Assembly: GCA_003279635.1 (NCBI GenBank)
Contig: QCHK01000014.1
Location: forward strand, 1-37,913
DNA length: 37,913 bases
Source: Prochlorococcus sp. AG-402-B05
Lineage (GTDB): Bacteria; Cyanobacteriota; Cyanobacteriia; PCC-6307; Cyanobiaceae
Reading direction: 5' to 3'
Made by a program: the position numbers and the translations under genes
The notes under the pieces: generated by a model
Database searches by the model: none
What the model saw: only the letters and a program-made list of their open reading frames with translations
Told to the model about the DNA's origin: nothing
Part shown: positions 9,572 through 17,743 of the stretch, in pieces
Layout of the letters: every line of letters begins with the position of its first letter
Numbering within the stretch: the first letter of the stretch is position 1

Positions 9572-10265
9572 TAAAGGAATAAATCCCTTCTGGATGAGTA
9601 ATTATTGCTGAAATAGTTTGAGAGCCAGGTTCTAATGGTGCTTGAATATATTTAAATAGACCACCTGATTGATTAGGCTTAATACCAAAAAGATCATTCG
9701 ATATAATCATTTTCTCATTATTTTTAAGTACAATCATTCCACTAGCTGTTAATAAATTATCTAGCGGTCTTTCGATGATTAAATTTATTTCATATCGTTC
9801 ACCAGTAAGAACTTTATCAGGAGAAATTATTTTTACAATTAAGGGAGATTGTTGACTATTAAGAATTGACTCTTCATCAATAACTTGATAACTTTTGATT
9901 TTATTTTTGTAAGTTTCAATTTTAACAGTTTGTTTAGTATATAGATTATAAATTTGATTTCCAATTGTTCTAGTAGATTTAATTTTTACATCTAGGAGAG
10001 ACTTTTTTGGATCATTTCTAGTCATTTTAATTGACCATTTCGAATCTTTGTATTTGTTTCTAAAATCTAAAGACTGTTTATTAAATTTATAGAATGATTG
10101 TTTTGAAAAGAGGTCTTTCACTAAATCATCTTTTTGCTCGTTGAGGATTTGCTCTAATTGATTGCTTAACAACTGACTATTTATATTTTTGCTTAAAGCA
10201 GAATTGATCAATAGTGGATATAGAAAGAAAAAACCTATTAATTTGGTTGTCAGTGAATGTCTCAC
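9546..10265 (-). CDS. Secreted or lipid-anchored hypothetical protein
   Basis: I do not recognise this 239-residue protein. It starts with a basic residue, then a hydrophobic run (LIGFFFLYPLLINSALSK) that looks like a signal peptide or membrane anchor, so the body is probably periplasmic or thylakoid-lumenal. The mature part is lysine-rich with alternating polar and hydrophobic residues typical of beta structure (for example SPDKVLTGERYEINLIIERPL and SGMIVLKNNEKMIISNDLFG). It has no cysteine and no catalytic motif I can name. It is divergent from murG across about 55 bases. The last codons lie within the pgk terminator hairpin. Confidence 0.75.
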   Translation of the reverse strand: MRHSLTTKLIGFFFLYPLLINSALSKNINSQLLSNQLEQILNEQKDDLVKDLFSKQSFYKFNKQSLDFRNKYKDSKWSIKMTRNDPKKSLLDVKIKSTRTIGNQIYNLYTKQTVKIETYKNKIKSYQVIDEESILNSQQSPLIVKIISPDKVLTGERYEINLIIERPLDNLLTASGMIVLKNNEKMIISNDLFGIKPNQSGGLFKYIQAPLEPGSQTISAIITHPEGIYSFTKKIKVGL

Positions 10266-10320
10266 GCCTACCTTTTTTACTCAATATAACTTAGCCTTAA
10301 AAGATAGGGTTATTTAATTT

Positions 10321-11379
10321 ATGCCTCGCCTTTTAATTGCTGCAAGCGGAACGGGTGGGCACATTTATCCTGCATTATCTTTCGCCGATTCACTTGCAAA
10401 TTCTTGGGAAATAGAGTGGCTAGGTGTACCCAATAGGCTTGAGGTTGAACTAGTTTCAGAGAAATACAATTTAATTAAGTTAAAAGTTGGAGGATTACAA
10501 GGAAATATTTTTAGAAAACTGTTTGATTTCTGTAAATTACTCTTTGCGTCTGTTCAAGTCTCTGTATTATTACGTCAAAAAAAAATTAATGTTATTTTCA
10601 CCACTGGTGGCTATATATCTGCTCCTAGTATTCTCGGTGCAAAGATGGCTGGTATCCCAGTTTTACTGCATGAATCTAATGCGATTCCTGGCAAAGTAAC
10701 TAGGCTGTTGGGTAGGTTTTGTGATCATGTAGCTTTAGGAATCCCATCAGCATCTGAGTATTTGCAAAGATGTAGAACAAGCTTTACAGGAACACCTGTA
10801 AGGTCAGAATTTTTATTAGAAAAGTCTCTACCAAGTTGGGTCCCTCTGGGAGAGGGCGTATTGATTGTGGTAATGGGAGGTAGTCAAGGAGCAATAAAAA
10901 TGAATGAAATGGTAAGAAAGATTTTACCTTGCTTGATTGAGAAGGGTTGTAGAGTTATTCACTTGACTGGTAAAAACGATTGCTTTTATAGAAATCGAGA
11001 TAAAGATAAAAGTCACCCTAATTTAGTTGTAAGAGACTTCAGTGATGAAATACCTGCCTTGCTTCGAAATGCTGATCTTGCAATTAGTAGGTCAGGAGCT
11101 GGTGCGGTTTGTGAATTAATGGTAACCAAGACCCCTTCAATTTTAATACCTTTTCCAAGCTCTACCGATCAACATCAAGAGCTTAATGCTGCTTATATGG
11201 CCAGATTTGGAGGGGCTATAATAGTTAATCAACATGACCCAGAAAAAAACATTTTGAAGAATATTTTATCGAATTTATTGGATTCTAATTCTCTTAGTGA
11301 AATGAAATTAAATATGAATAATCATGATTATTCATATCCTGAAAAAAAGATAATCGAAATAATAAATTCTATTAGTTAA
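10321..11379 (+). CDS. murG: UDP-GlcNAc:undecaprenyl-pyrophosphoryl-MurNAc-pentapeptide transferase MurG
   Basis: The 352-residue glycosyltransferase starts with the MurG glycine loop AASGTGGHIYPALSFA. It also has TTGGYISAPSILGAKMAGIPVLLHESNAIPGKVTRLL, the second loop VVMGGSQGA, and the UDP-GlcNAc-binding region SRSGAGAVCELMVTKTPSILIPFPSSTDQHQELNA. It adds GlcNAc to lipid I to form lipid II on the inner face of the plasma membrane. The length is normal for the family. Its 3' end overlaps the convergent aminotransferase-type gene by 8 bases. Confidence 0.97.
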   Translation: MPRLLIAASGTGGHIYPALSFADSLANSWEIEWLGVPNRLEVELVSEKYNLIKLKVGGLQGNIFRKLFDFCKLLFASVQVSVLLRQKKINVIFTTGGYISAPSILGAKMAGIPVLLHESNAIPGKVTRLLGRFCDHVALGIPSASEYLQRCRTSFTGTPVRSEFLLEKSLPSWVPLGEGVLIVVMGGSQGAIKMNEMVRKILPCLIEKGCRVIHLTGKNDCFYRNRDKDKSHPNLVVRDFSDEIPALLRNADLAISRSGAGAVCELMVTKTPSILIPFPSSTDQHQELNAAYMARFGGAIIVNQHDPEKNILKNILSNLLDSNSLSEMKLNMNNHDYSYPEKKIIEIINSIS

Positions 11380-12454
11380 TGTAATCTTTTAGTGTATTAA
11401 TAATTTGAATATTTTGCTCTCTTTTTAGAAGACTGATTCTAAACCAATTTTCATCTAAGTTTATAAATGATCTACAGTCTCGTAATAAAATTCCTCTTTT
11501 TTTTAAATTCTCAAGAAGATTTAATATAGAGCTCTCACTTTTTATTAATTGAAAGTTCGTAGTTGATGGTAGAGGCTTAATAGTAGAGAAACTTGACAAA
11601 CTTTGATATAGCCATTTCCCTTCTTTTTCTACCCATTTATGGATCTTATTTAATCTTTTTTTATACATTTTAGAATCTTTCATGATCATCTTAGTTGCAT
11701 TGATAGCTAGCGTATTTATAGGCCATGGATCTCTTATCTCTTTCCATTTTAATAACCTATCTGAGTTTGTTACGGCATATCCAATCCTTAAGCCAGCAAT
11801 ACCAAGGAATTTAGTTAAACTTCTTATTACTATTAGGTTCTTATATCTATTTGTTAAATCTATAATTGATTGACTTTCACCTCCAGGGACAAGAGAAATA
11901 AATGCTTCATCGCAAATTACAAGTTTGTAATTTGCTAATAAATTTTCTATTGAAGAACGACTCCATAATTGACCAGTTGGATTATGTGGATTGGTAATCC
12001 ACAAGACATTTGCTTTTGGTTCAATTGGAAATGATTGAGGATTGCTATTTGTCCAAGATAAGGGTAGAGGATTATGAACATAAGGAGCATTCCAGCATTT
12101 TAAAGCTCTTTGATAATCTCCAAAACCAGGAGAGGGTAAAGAACTTATTCCATTTAAACTTGCATCTCTTGCTGCCCACGTAAATAATTCAGAGGCTCCA
12201 TTGCCAGGTAAAATCATTGATGGCTCAATATTATGCCATTTTGAAATAGCATTATTCACTTCAAAATAACTTCTATCAGGATAAGATCTAATAGACCCGT
12301 TTTTTATACTATTAATAAGATAATTATTTAATTTTTTAGGTAATTTAAAAGGGACTATTGATGCACTTGCATCGATTATATTTTCAGTAGACAGTCCTAA
12401 TTTTCTAGCTTCTTTTTCAATATTACCTCCATGACTTTCAAAGTTTATTTTCAT
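11372..12454 (-). CDS. cobC: PLP-dependent class I/II aminotransferase, probably L-threonine-O-3-phosphate decarboxylase (CobC/CobD type)
   Basis: The 360-residue protein has a fold-type I PLP layout: HGGNIEKEARKLGLS and DASASIVPFKLP at the N-terminus, PGNGASELFTWAAR for the cofactor phosphate, ITNPHNPTGQLW, VICDEAFISLVPGGES, and the Schiff-base lysine in SLTKFLGIAGLRIGYA. The N-terminal HGG motif and the length resemble threonine-phosphate decarboxylases, which make the aminopropanol-phosphate arm of cobamides. Histidinol-phosphate aminotransferase is the main alternative. No other cobamide gene is in the window, so context does not decide. It ends convergently with murG. Confidence 0.72.
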   Translation of the reverse strand: MKINFESHGGNIEKEARKLGLSTENIIDASASIVPFKLPKKLNNYLINSIKNGSIRSYPDRSYFEVNNAISKWHNIEPSMILPGNGASELFTWAARDASLNGISSLPSPGFGDYQRALKCWNAPYVHNPLPLSWTNSNPQSFPIEPKANVLWITNPHNPTGQLWSRSSIENLLANYKLVICDEAFISLVPGGESQSIIDLTNRYKNLIVIRSLTKFLGIAGLRIGYAVTNSDRLLKWKEIRDPWPINTLAINATKMIMKDSKMYKKRLNKIHKWVEKEGKWLYQSLSSFSTIKPLPSTTNFQLIKSESSILNLLENLKKRGILLRDCRSFINLDENWFRISLLKREQNIQIINTLKDYIN

Positions 12455-12533
12455 TATATTTGATACAATCTTATTATTAGTTTAAAATATAATCATAAAA
12501 AATCAAAAAATTTTATTTGATTCCTTTTGAATT

Positions 12534-13691
12534 TTACTTCCATGGTTCTTCGGAACCGATGGCCTCTTTAATATTTCGGAATCCATGTTTTTCCATTTGC
12601 AGGATTAATCCATCTAGTATGTCTGGAACTAAATTTGGTCCCTCAAATATCCACCCAGTATAAATCTGAACCAGTGAGGCACCAGCTGTAACTCTTTCCC
12701 ATGCCGCTTTTGCTGAATGAATTCCACCCACACCAATCAGAGGTAAATCATTTTCAGTACTTCTTCTTAGTCTCCGAATAACTTCCAGTCCTCTTTTTTG
12801 TAAGGGTAGACCACTTAATCCTCCATTTTCTTGTTCTAGAGTATTGCCAGTTTTGATTTTTAGATTTTTCAAATCAAATCGATCTAAGCTTGTATTGATT
12901 GCAATGATTCCATCGATGCCATTTTCCATCGCAACTCTTGCAATTTCATCAATTGCTTCATTGGAAAGATCTGGGGAAATTTTTACAAGCAAAGGAGGAC
13001 AATTGGATAAATCTTTAAGCGTTCTTATTAATTTTTTTATTTGTTTTGTTCCTTGTAATGAACGAAGGCCTGGGGTATTAGGTGAACTAACATTAATTAC
13101 TGCATAGTCTGATAAAGGAGCCAATAGTCTTAGAGATAGAGAATAGTCCTTATGGGCTTCATCGAGTGGTGTGATTTTTGACTTTCCTAAATTTATTCCT
13201 AGGACACAAGGTCTATTTCCTGGTGCAAGGATTTTCTGTTTTTCTATTGTTTTCAAAAATTTCTCTGCTCCTTGGTTATTGAATCCCATTCGATTCAACG
13301 CAGCTTTCTCTTTTGCAATTCTGAAAAGTCTAGGTTTTGGATTGCCTTCTTGGGCATGCCAAGTAATAGTTCCCAATTCGGCGAAACCAAATCCAAAATA
13401 ATTCCAAAGACCTGCTCCTACGCCATTCTTGTCAAATCCTGCAGCAAGTCCCAAAGGATTTTTAAAGTGAGATCCAAAAATATTTTGATTTAAGCTTGAA
13501 TTGTTTCTTTGCAAATCACTTGATGCTTTTAAAAGGATATTAGAAATTAATGGAAAGTTTCTATTTAATGATGCGAATTTAATTGCATTAAGGGCTGAAT
13601 TAGTAACTATTTCTGCATCAATACCCTCGTCTTGAGATAGAAGCTGACCAAGCAGAATGTTGTATAAGTCGTTTTTTTTAGTTGTTGGCAA
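12534..13691 (-). CDS. pyrD: Dihydroorotate dehydrogenase, class 2 (quinone-linked)
   Basis: The 385-residue flavoprotein has class 2 PyrD features: an N-terminal membrane-associating extension, [24 protein letters not shown], and the catalytic serine in [14 protein letters not shown]. The FMN phosphate loops are [32 protein letters not shown]. It oxidises dihydroorotate to orotate in pyrimidine synthesis and passes electrons to membrane quinone. The frame opens with TTG (13689-13691) and no nearby ATG fits. This start overlaps the end of rnhA by 14 bases, so the two are probably translated from one message. Confidence 0.93.
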   Translation of the reverse strand: MPTTKKNDLYNILLGQLLSQDEGIDAEIVTNSALNAIKFASLNRNFPLISNILLKASSDLQRNNSSLNQNIFGSHFKNPLGLAAGFDKNGVGAGLWNYFGFGFAELGTITWHAQEGNPKPRLFRIAKEKAALNRMGFNNQGAEKFLKTIEKQKILAPGNRPCVLGINLGKSKITPLDEAHKDYSLSLRLLAPLSDYAVINVSSPNTPGLRSLQGTKQIKKLIRTLKDLSNCPPLLVKISPDLSNEAIDEIARVAMENGIDGIIAINTSLDRFDLKNLKIKTGNTLEQENGGLSGLPLQKRGLEVIRRLRRSTENDLPLIGVGGIHSAKAAWERVTAGASLVQIYTGWIFEGPNLVPDILDGLILQMEKHGFRNIKEAIGSEEPWK

Positions 13692-14163
13692 AATCTTTTA
13701 GTTGTATTTTCCTCCCTTTAGAAAAAGCTACCGCAATTGCATCAACTCTGTCATTATCCTTTTCTCCGCTATGACCTTTGACATATTGAAGTTTGATTTT
13801 TGGTAGCTCAGGATTGTCAAGAGCTTTCCATAAATCTTGATTGAGAACTGGTTTGCTAGATGCAGTTTTCCAGCCTTTCTTTTTCCAATTTGGCATCCAT
13901 TTTTCCATACCATTAATTAAATATTTGCTATCAGTTTTAATAGTTAGTGAAGGGTCAAATTTTATGTTTTTTAATTTTTCTAGAACAAATAATGCAGCCT
14001 GTAATTCCATGCGATTATTTGTTGTCTCGGGGGAGTTACCACCGAATTCAATCTCGCTTCCATCCTGGAATCTGATTAATGCTCCCCAGCCACCCGGACC
14101 AGGATTACCACTACATGCACCATCGGTTGCTGCAGCAATCGCTAATTTTTCTTCTTTAGACAT
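13678..14163 (-). CDS. rnhA: Ribonuclease HI
   Basis: The 161-residue protein is RNase HI. The catalytic carboxylates appear in [16 protein letters not shown] (Asp), [10 protein letters not shown] (Glu) and [15 protein letters not shown] (Asp), and [13 protein letters not shown] supplies the loop histidine and the last Asp. It cuts RNA in RNA-DNA hybrids. The ATG at 14161-14163 directly follows the T tract of the rplL terminator, leaving no room for a Shine-Dalgarno sequence. No alternative start is available before the first catalytic motif. It overlaps pyrD downstream by 14 bases. Confidence 0.95.
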   Translation of the reverse strand: MSKEEKLAIAAATDGACSGNPGPGGWGALIRFQDGSEIEFGGNSPETTNNRMELQAALFVLEKLKNIKFDPSLTIKTDSKYLINGMEKWMPNWKKKGWKTASSKPVLNQDLWKALDNPELPKIKLQYVKGHSGEKDNDRVDAIAVAFSKGRKIQLKDFANN

Positions 14164-14194
14164 AAAAAAAAACCGGTCTGTATAGACCGGTTTT
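14164..14194 (-). terminator. Rho-independent terminator after rplL, abutting the rnhA start codon
   Basis: On the minus strand, AAAACCGGTCT pairs with AGACCGGTTTT around a four-base loop (11 base pairs, 14169-14179 with 14184-14194). It runs straight into a nine-T tract at 14164-14172. This is a textbook terminator for the ribosomal protein operon. The rnhA ATG begins at the base after the T tract. Confidence 0.9.
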
Positions 14195-14232
14195 ATATAA
14201 GCAGAAAACAGGTGTTTTTCCAGTAACGATAT

Positions 14233-14628
14233 TTATTTTAAAGTTACTTTTCCGCCAACAGCCTCAATTGCTTTCTTTAAAGCCTCAGCATCTTCTTTTG
14301 TTGCTCCTTCTTTTATTGTTTTTGGAGCAGCTTCAACTAAGGCTTTTGCTTCGCCAAGGCCTAAACCTGTGGCATTGCGAACTTCTTTAAGGACTTTGAT
14401 TTTAGATGAAGCGTCAAAGCTTTCTAAAACAACCTCAAATTCAGTTTTTTCTTCAGCAGCATCAGCACCATCGCCACCAGCAGCAGCTCCTGGAGCGGCC
14501 ATGACAACGCCGGCAGATGCGGCAGCAGATACACCAAAAGCTTCTTCTATTTGCTTAACAAGCTCTGAGGCTTCAAGTAAAGAGAGAGTTTTTAATGAAT
14601 CTAAGATTTCATCGGTTTTTGCAGACAT
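14233..14628 (-). CDS. rplL: 50S ribosomal protein L7/L12
   Basis: The 131-residue acidic protein has the L12 layout. A helical N-terminal dimerisation domain ([25 protein letters not shown]) is followed by an alanine/glycine-rich hinge ([22 protein letters not shown]). The C-terminal domain carries [43 protein letters not shown]. It forms the flexible stalk that recruits translation factors. It lies 52 bases after rplJ in the same transcription unit and is closed by the terminator at 14164-14194. Confidence 0.98.
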   Translation of the reverse strand: MSAKTDEILDSLKTLSLLEASELVKQIEEAFGVSAAASAGVVMAAPGAAAGGDGADAAEEKTEFEVVLESFDASSKIKVLKEVRNATGLGLGEAKALVEAAPKTIKEGATKEDAEALKKAIEAVGGKVTLK

Positions 14629-14680
14629 GGTTTAAATCAGCAACTAAGTAAGTAGAAAACAAATTGTTAAAAAAGGAGGC

Positions 14681-15208
14681 TCAGCTCTCGCCGCTCTCAG
14701 AATGTTGTTTAAGAGACCTTGCAAGTCCAGAAGGAACCTCGTTGATACCAATAGCGATTTTGCTTGTTACGGAATTCAATGCACCAGCAATTTGTCCCAT
14801 AAGTGCTTCCTTGCTCGGAAGTTTTGCAATCGCTTTGATTTCATCTTGAGATAAGAGTTTGCCTTCGAAAAGACCTCCTTTTGTCTCAGACTTTTGAGTT
14901 TCTTTTTGAAATGCTTGTACAGCTTTAACAGCACTGCCAACATCTCCTTTGATTAAAACAAAGGCGTTGGTTCCAGTAAGCAATGAATCCAAACCAGTCC
15001 AGGAATCTTTTCCTTTTATGGCTTGACGCATCAAGGTGTTTTTAGTGACCTTGCATACACCATCGCTTTGTTGCAATTTTGAGCGCAAGTCAGACATCTC
15101 TTTTGTGGATAAGCCCTTGTAATCAAGAACTAATGCCATTTCGGAGTTGTCTAATAGATCCTCTATTTTTTTGACGATCTGCTTTTTGCTTTCCAGCGTG
15201 CGGCCCAT
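14681..15208 (-). CDS. rplJ: 50S ribosomal protein L10
   Basis: The 175-residue protein matches L10: [55 protein letters not shown] and the C-terminal helix region that holds L12 dimers ([39 protein letters not shown]). L10 anchors the L12 stalk to 23S rRNA, and in many bacteria the L10(L12)4 complex represses its own message through the leader. That leader is visible upstream. No Shine-Dalgarno sequence is evident. A long RNA stem ends five bases before the ATG. Confidence 0.98.
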   Translation of the reverse strand: MGRTLESKKQIVKKIEDLLDNSEMALVLDYKGLSTKEMSDLRSKLQQSDGVCKVTKNTLMRQAIKGKDSWTGLDSLLTGTNAFVLIKGDVGSAVKAVQAFQKETQKSETKGGLFEGKLLSQDEIKAIAKLPSKEALMGQIAGALNSVTSKIAIGINEVPSGLARSLKQHSESGES

Positions 15209-15213
15209 AATAA

Positions 15214-15292
15214 TTGGATCGAATCGGGGGAAGAACTGGACATACGGCCATATTCCCTTATGGGAATCGAGGCCGCTAACGATTCAATCCAA
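15214..15292 (-). promoter_or_regulatory. Nested stem-loop between the L10 leader and the rplJ start codon
   Basis: An outer stem pairs 15281-15292 with 15214-15225 (12 pairs including one G-U in the minus-strand RNA). Inside it, CGGCC (15271-15275) pairs with GGCCG (15245-15249), and ATTCCC pairs with GGGAAT (15262-15267 with 15252-15257) around an ATAA loop. The outer stem closes five bases before the rplJ ATG, so it would cover the initiation region. No T tract follows, which argues for translational rather than transcriptional control. Confidence 0.6.
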
Positions 15293-15305
15293 AAAGATAA
15301 ATCCT

Positions 15306-15406
15306 GCGTATTCCTCGGCGGGGTTTAAAGATTCTATTAAATGGAGGTTTAATAGATATCAGACCTGCTGTCTTTGGCTGGGCGCATGCCCTTGTGGCTA
15401 TGCCAC
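15306..15406 (-). promoter_or_regulatory. Ribosomal protein L10 leader (autoregulatory mRNA element)
   Basis: The 222-base gap between rplA and rplJ is more GC-rich and more structured than its neighbours. Reading the minus strand, it holds a GTGGC-ATA-GCCAC hairpin (15394-15406), a GGGCATGCGCCC palindrome (15380-15391), and CAGCCAAAGACAGCAGG. A nine-base-pair TCTATTAAA/TTTAATAGA stem follows, with loop CCTCCA (15333-15356), and then CCCCGCCGAGGA. The last piece and the AAAGACAGCAGG stretch resemble the kink-turn region of L10 leaders bound by L10(L12)4. I place the element by pattern recognition; a covariance model search would confirm the limits. Confidence 0.75.
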
Positions 15407-15430
15407 TTAGCTAATTTACAACAATAAGGG

Positions 15431-16138
15431 TCACTTTTCTTTCTGCAATTCTTGTAATTCGTTTATATCTACTTCTATGGATGGTCCCATTGTAGACGTG
15501 ATAAAGAAGCTTCTCCAAAATTTACCTTTTGCACCGCTTGGTTTGTTTTTTTCTATTGTTGCTTGCAGAGTCTTCAGATTTTCAAGGAGTGCCTCTTCTG
15601 AAAAACTTGCTTTACCGAATCGAACGTGAACAATTCCTGCTTTGTCTGCTCTGAATTCAAGTTTTCCTGCTTTAAATTCTTTAATAGCTCCTTCTAAATC
15701 GGTCGTAACTGTTCCTGCTTTTGGATTAGGCATAAGCCCTCTAGGACCAAGCACTCTCCCAAGTTTTGCTACCTTAGGCATCATATCTGGAGTTGAAATT
15801 AGGAGGTCAAAGTTCATTTCTCCTTTGTTGATTGAATCAACTAAATCTTCCTCTCCAGCGAGATCAGCACCTGCTTTAGTTGCTTCATTCACTTTCTCAC
15901 CGCGTGTAATAACCGCTATTCGTATTTTCTGACCGGTCCCACTTGGTAAGGCAACTGTTGTCCTTAGTTGCTGATCAGTATATTTTGGGTCAATACCGAG
16001 TCTTATATGAGCTTCAATAGTCTCATCGAATTTTGCATTGGCATTTTCCTTGACTAGCTTTATAGCTTCAATTGGAGAATATGAACGTTCTTCCACTTTG
16101 GAAAGTAACGTTGTCATCCTTTTTGAAAAATTTTTCAT
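15431..16138 (-). CDS. rplA: 50S ribosomal protein L1
   Basis: The 235-residue protein is L1: [45 protein letters not shown] at the N-terminus, the central [21 protein letters not shown] signature, and TKPSG-like and [11 protein letters not shown] motifs near the end. L1 forms the mobile stalk near the ribosomal E site and in many bacteria represses its own operon. It follows rplK by 70 bases. The ATG at 16136-16138 gives the expected N-terminus. The residues around [24 protein letters not shown] are complete. Confidence 0.98.
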   Translation of the reverse strand: MKNFSKRMTTLLSKVEERSYSPIEAIKLVKENANAKFDETIEAHIRLGIDPKYTDQQLRTTVALPSGTGQKIRIAVITRGEKVNEATKAGADLAGEEDLVDSINKGEMNFDLLISTPDMMPKVAKLGRVLGPRGLMPNPKAGTVTTDLEGAIKEFKAGKLEFRADKAGIVHVRFGKASFSEEALLENLKTLQATIEKNKPSGAKGKFWRSFFITSTMGPSIEVDINELQELQKEK

Positions 16139-16208
16139 AATAATTTGGGGTACATTCGAGTTTTAGTCTCCCCCTTTTAAGAGAACGTTTGGTGATTTTA
16201 CGATTTAA

Positions 16209-16634
16209 TTAGTCCTTTATGGAAACACCCATATTTTTGGCAGTTCCTTCAATGACTTTCATCGCTGATTCGATGCTGCTGCAATTGAGATCAGGAAGTT
16301 TTGTTTTAGCAATTTCCTCAAGTTGACTATTACTAATCGAGCCAGCAGATCCTTTCGCTGACTCTCCTGAACCTTTCGCAATTCCTGCTGCTTTAGTTAT
16401 CAAAACAGAAGCAGGAGGTGTTTTTGTTATGAAAGTAAAACTTCTATCTTCGAAAACTGATATTTCTACAGGAATAACAAAGCCAGCTTTGTCTTGTGTT
16501 CGCGAATTGTATTCTTTGCAAAACGCCATTATGTTTACCCCATGTTGACCAAGTGCAGGGCCAACAGGAGGAGCAGGGTTGGCTTTGCCAGCCTGTAAGG
16601 CCAACTTGATCAGGGCTACTACTTTCTTTGCCAT
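16209..16634 (-). CDS. rplK: 50S ribosomal protein L11
   Basis: The 141-residue protein is full-length L11. The N-terminal domain, to which thiostrepton and release factors respond, has [35 protein letters not shown], and the C-terminal rRNA-binding domain has [15 protein letters not shown] and [27 protein letters not shown]11 belongs to the GTPase-associated centre and is also needed for Rel activation on stalled ribosomes; a rel gene lies elsewhere in this window. It lies 103 bases after nusG. Confidence 0.98.
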   Translation of the reverse strand: MAKKVVALIKLALQAGKANPAPPVGPALGQHGVNIMAFCKEYNSRTQDKAGFVIPVEISVFEDRSFTFITKTPPASVLITKAAGIAKGSGESAKGSAGSISNSQLEEIAKTKLPDLNCSSIESAMKVIEGTAKNMGVSIKD

Positions 16635-16737
16635 CGGCTGAAAATTGAACTAATGCGGAAAACCTGAAGTTAATCAGATTAAATTATCTATTAAACTTAA
16701 CTCCTAGACTGACCAGACAGCAAAAGGAAATTAAAAA

Positions 16738-17388
16738 TCAATTTTGTTTAGTTATTTGAGAAAATTCGAGCTCAACTGGAGTTTCTCTCCCGAAAATTGA
16801 TAAAAGAGCCTTGAGTTTGTTTCTTTCTCCTGAAACTTCAATAACTTCTCCTTGGAAATCTTTGAAAGGACCAGCAGTTACAACAATCTGATCACCTTCC
16901 TCTACATCCAACTTGACAACAGTTTTCTTTTCAGCTGCTCGTTTGAAAATTCTATTAACTTCTTGTCTGCTGAGAGGGCGAGGTTTTATGTGTCCGCGTG
17001 CTTTACCAGTAGCTCTACGGTCCTCTGCACCAACAAAATTAATTACATTCGGAGTACTTCTTACAGCCATCATTGTGTCTTCATCTAACACCATACGAAC
17101 CAGCACATATCCAGGGAAAACTTTTTCTTCGGTTGTCTGCCTACTACCATCTTTTTTTAGCTTAACCGCTGGTGTTTGAGGGATTTCTATCTCTATTATT
17201 CTGTCACTAACACCAAGAGTGATTGCTCTTTGCTCAAGGGTCGCTTTTACCTTCTTTTCGCAACTTGAGGCAACCTGAATAGCGTACCAACGGGCAATAT
17301 TTGTCTTGATTGCTTGATTTGCAAAAAGTGATTGATCATCCTCAATTATTTTTGAATCTTTAGCTGGGGTGGTTTCAATCTCTGACAC
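16738..17388 (-). CDS. nusG: Transcription termination/antitermination factor NusG
   Basis: The 216-residue protein has an acidic N-terminal extension of about 30 residues, then the NGN domain (ARWYAIQVASSCEKKVKATLEQ, VFPGYVLVRMVLDEDTMMAVRSTPNVINFVG). A C-terminal KOW domain (DVEEGDQIVVTAGPFKDFQGEVIEV) ends in a family-typical FGRETPVELEFSQI. NusG binds RNA polymerase and links it to Rho or ribosomes. The frame opens at GTG (17386-17388), with no in-frame ATG nearby. The order secE-nusG-rplK-rplA is the usual bacterial cluster. Confidence 0.97.
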   Translation of the reverse strand: MSEIETTPAKDSKIIEDDQSLFANQAIKTNIARWYAIQVASSCEKKVKATLEQRAITLGVSDRIIEIEIPQTPAVKLKKDGSRQTTEEKVFPGYVLVRMVLDEDTMMAVRSTPNVINFVGAEDRRATGKARGHIKPRPLSRQEVNRIFKRAAEKKTVVKLDVEEGDQIVVTAGPFKDFQGEVIEVSGERNKLKALLSIFGRETPVELEFSQITKQN

Positions 17389-17429
17389 TGGAAAAATTGT
17401 GAGTGGTTTAAAAATTTAGGTTAGTCAAC

Positions 17430-17672
17430 TCAGCGAAATATCTGAGTAGAGGCCCATCCATAAAAACGGCTTACAGCAGCGATTGATACTGCTGATAAAG
17501 TGACCATTAAAATCACTGCAACAGATTCGCTAAAAAGTTGTTGGCGTGAAGGCCATACAACAAGTTTCATTTCATCAATTGTAGAGGATAAAAAACTCTT
17601 TTTTAAGGCAGTCTTTTCCTTTTTTGTAGGAATTACCTTTTCTTGATCCTCTTTAGAGGTTGGACTTGTCAC
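17430..17672 (-). CDS. secE: Preprotein translocase subunit SecE
   Basis: The 80-residue protein has a charged N-terminal half, a conserved amphipathic helix (FLSSTIDEMKLVVWPSRQQLFSESVAVI), and one C-terminal membrane helix (VILMVTLSAVSIAAVSRFYGWAS). This is the single-span SecE form of cyanobacteria and plastids. It clamps SecY in the translocon, in both plasma and thylakoid membranes. It begins at a GTG (17670-17672) and lies 41 bases upstream of nusG in the same unit. Confidence 0.95.
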   Translation of the reverse strand: MTSPTSKEDQEKVIPTKKEKTALKKSFLSSTIDEMKLVVWPSRQQLFSESVAVILMVTLSAVSIAAVSRFYGWASTQIFR

Positions 17673-17743
17673 TTTGGGAAGACTAAATGGATTGTAGTTT
17701 AAAAAGAATGGCTATTAACCTACACTAACTTATGTTTGATAGA

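Noticed and set aside
15147-15410. Plus-strand frame across the rplJ leader
   Set aside because: The region is explained by the structured L10 leader and the rplJ 5' end on the minus strand. The translated product resembles no protein.
16139-16208. GGGG/CCCC pairing in the rplK-rplA gap as an L1 operator
   Set aside because: Only four G-C pairs enclose a long loop, and I cannot match it to the known L1-binding fold.
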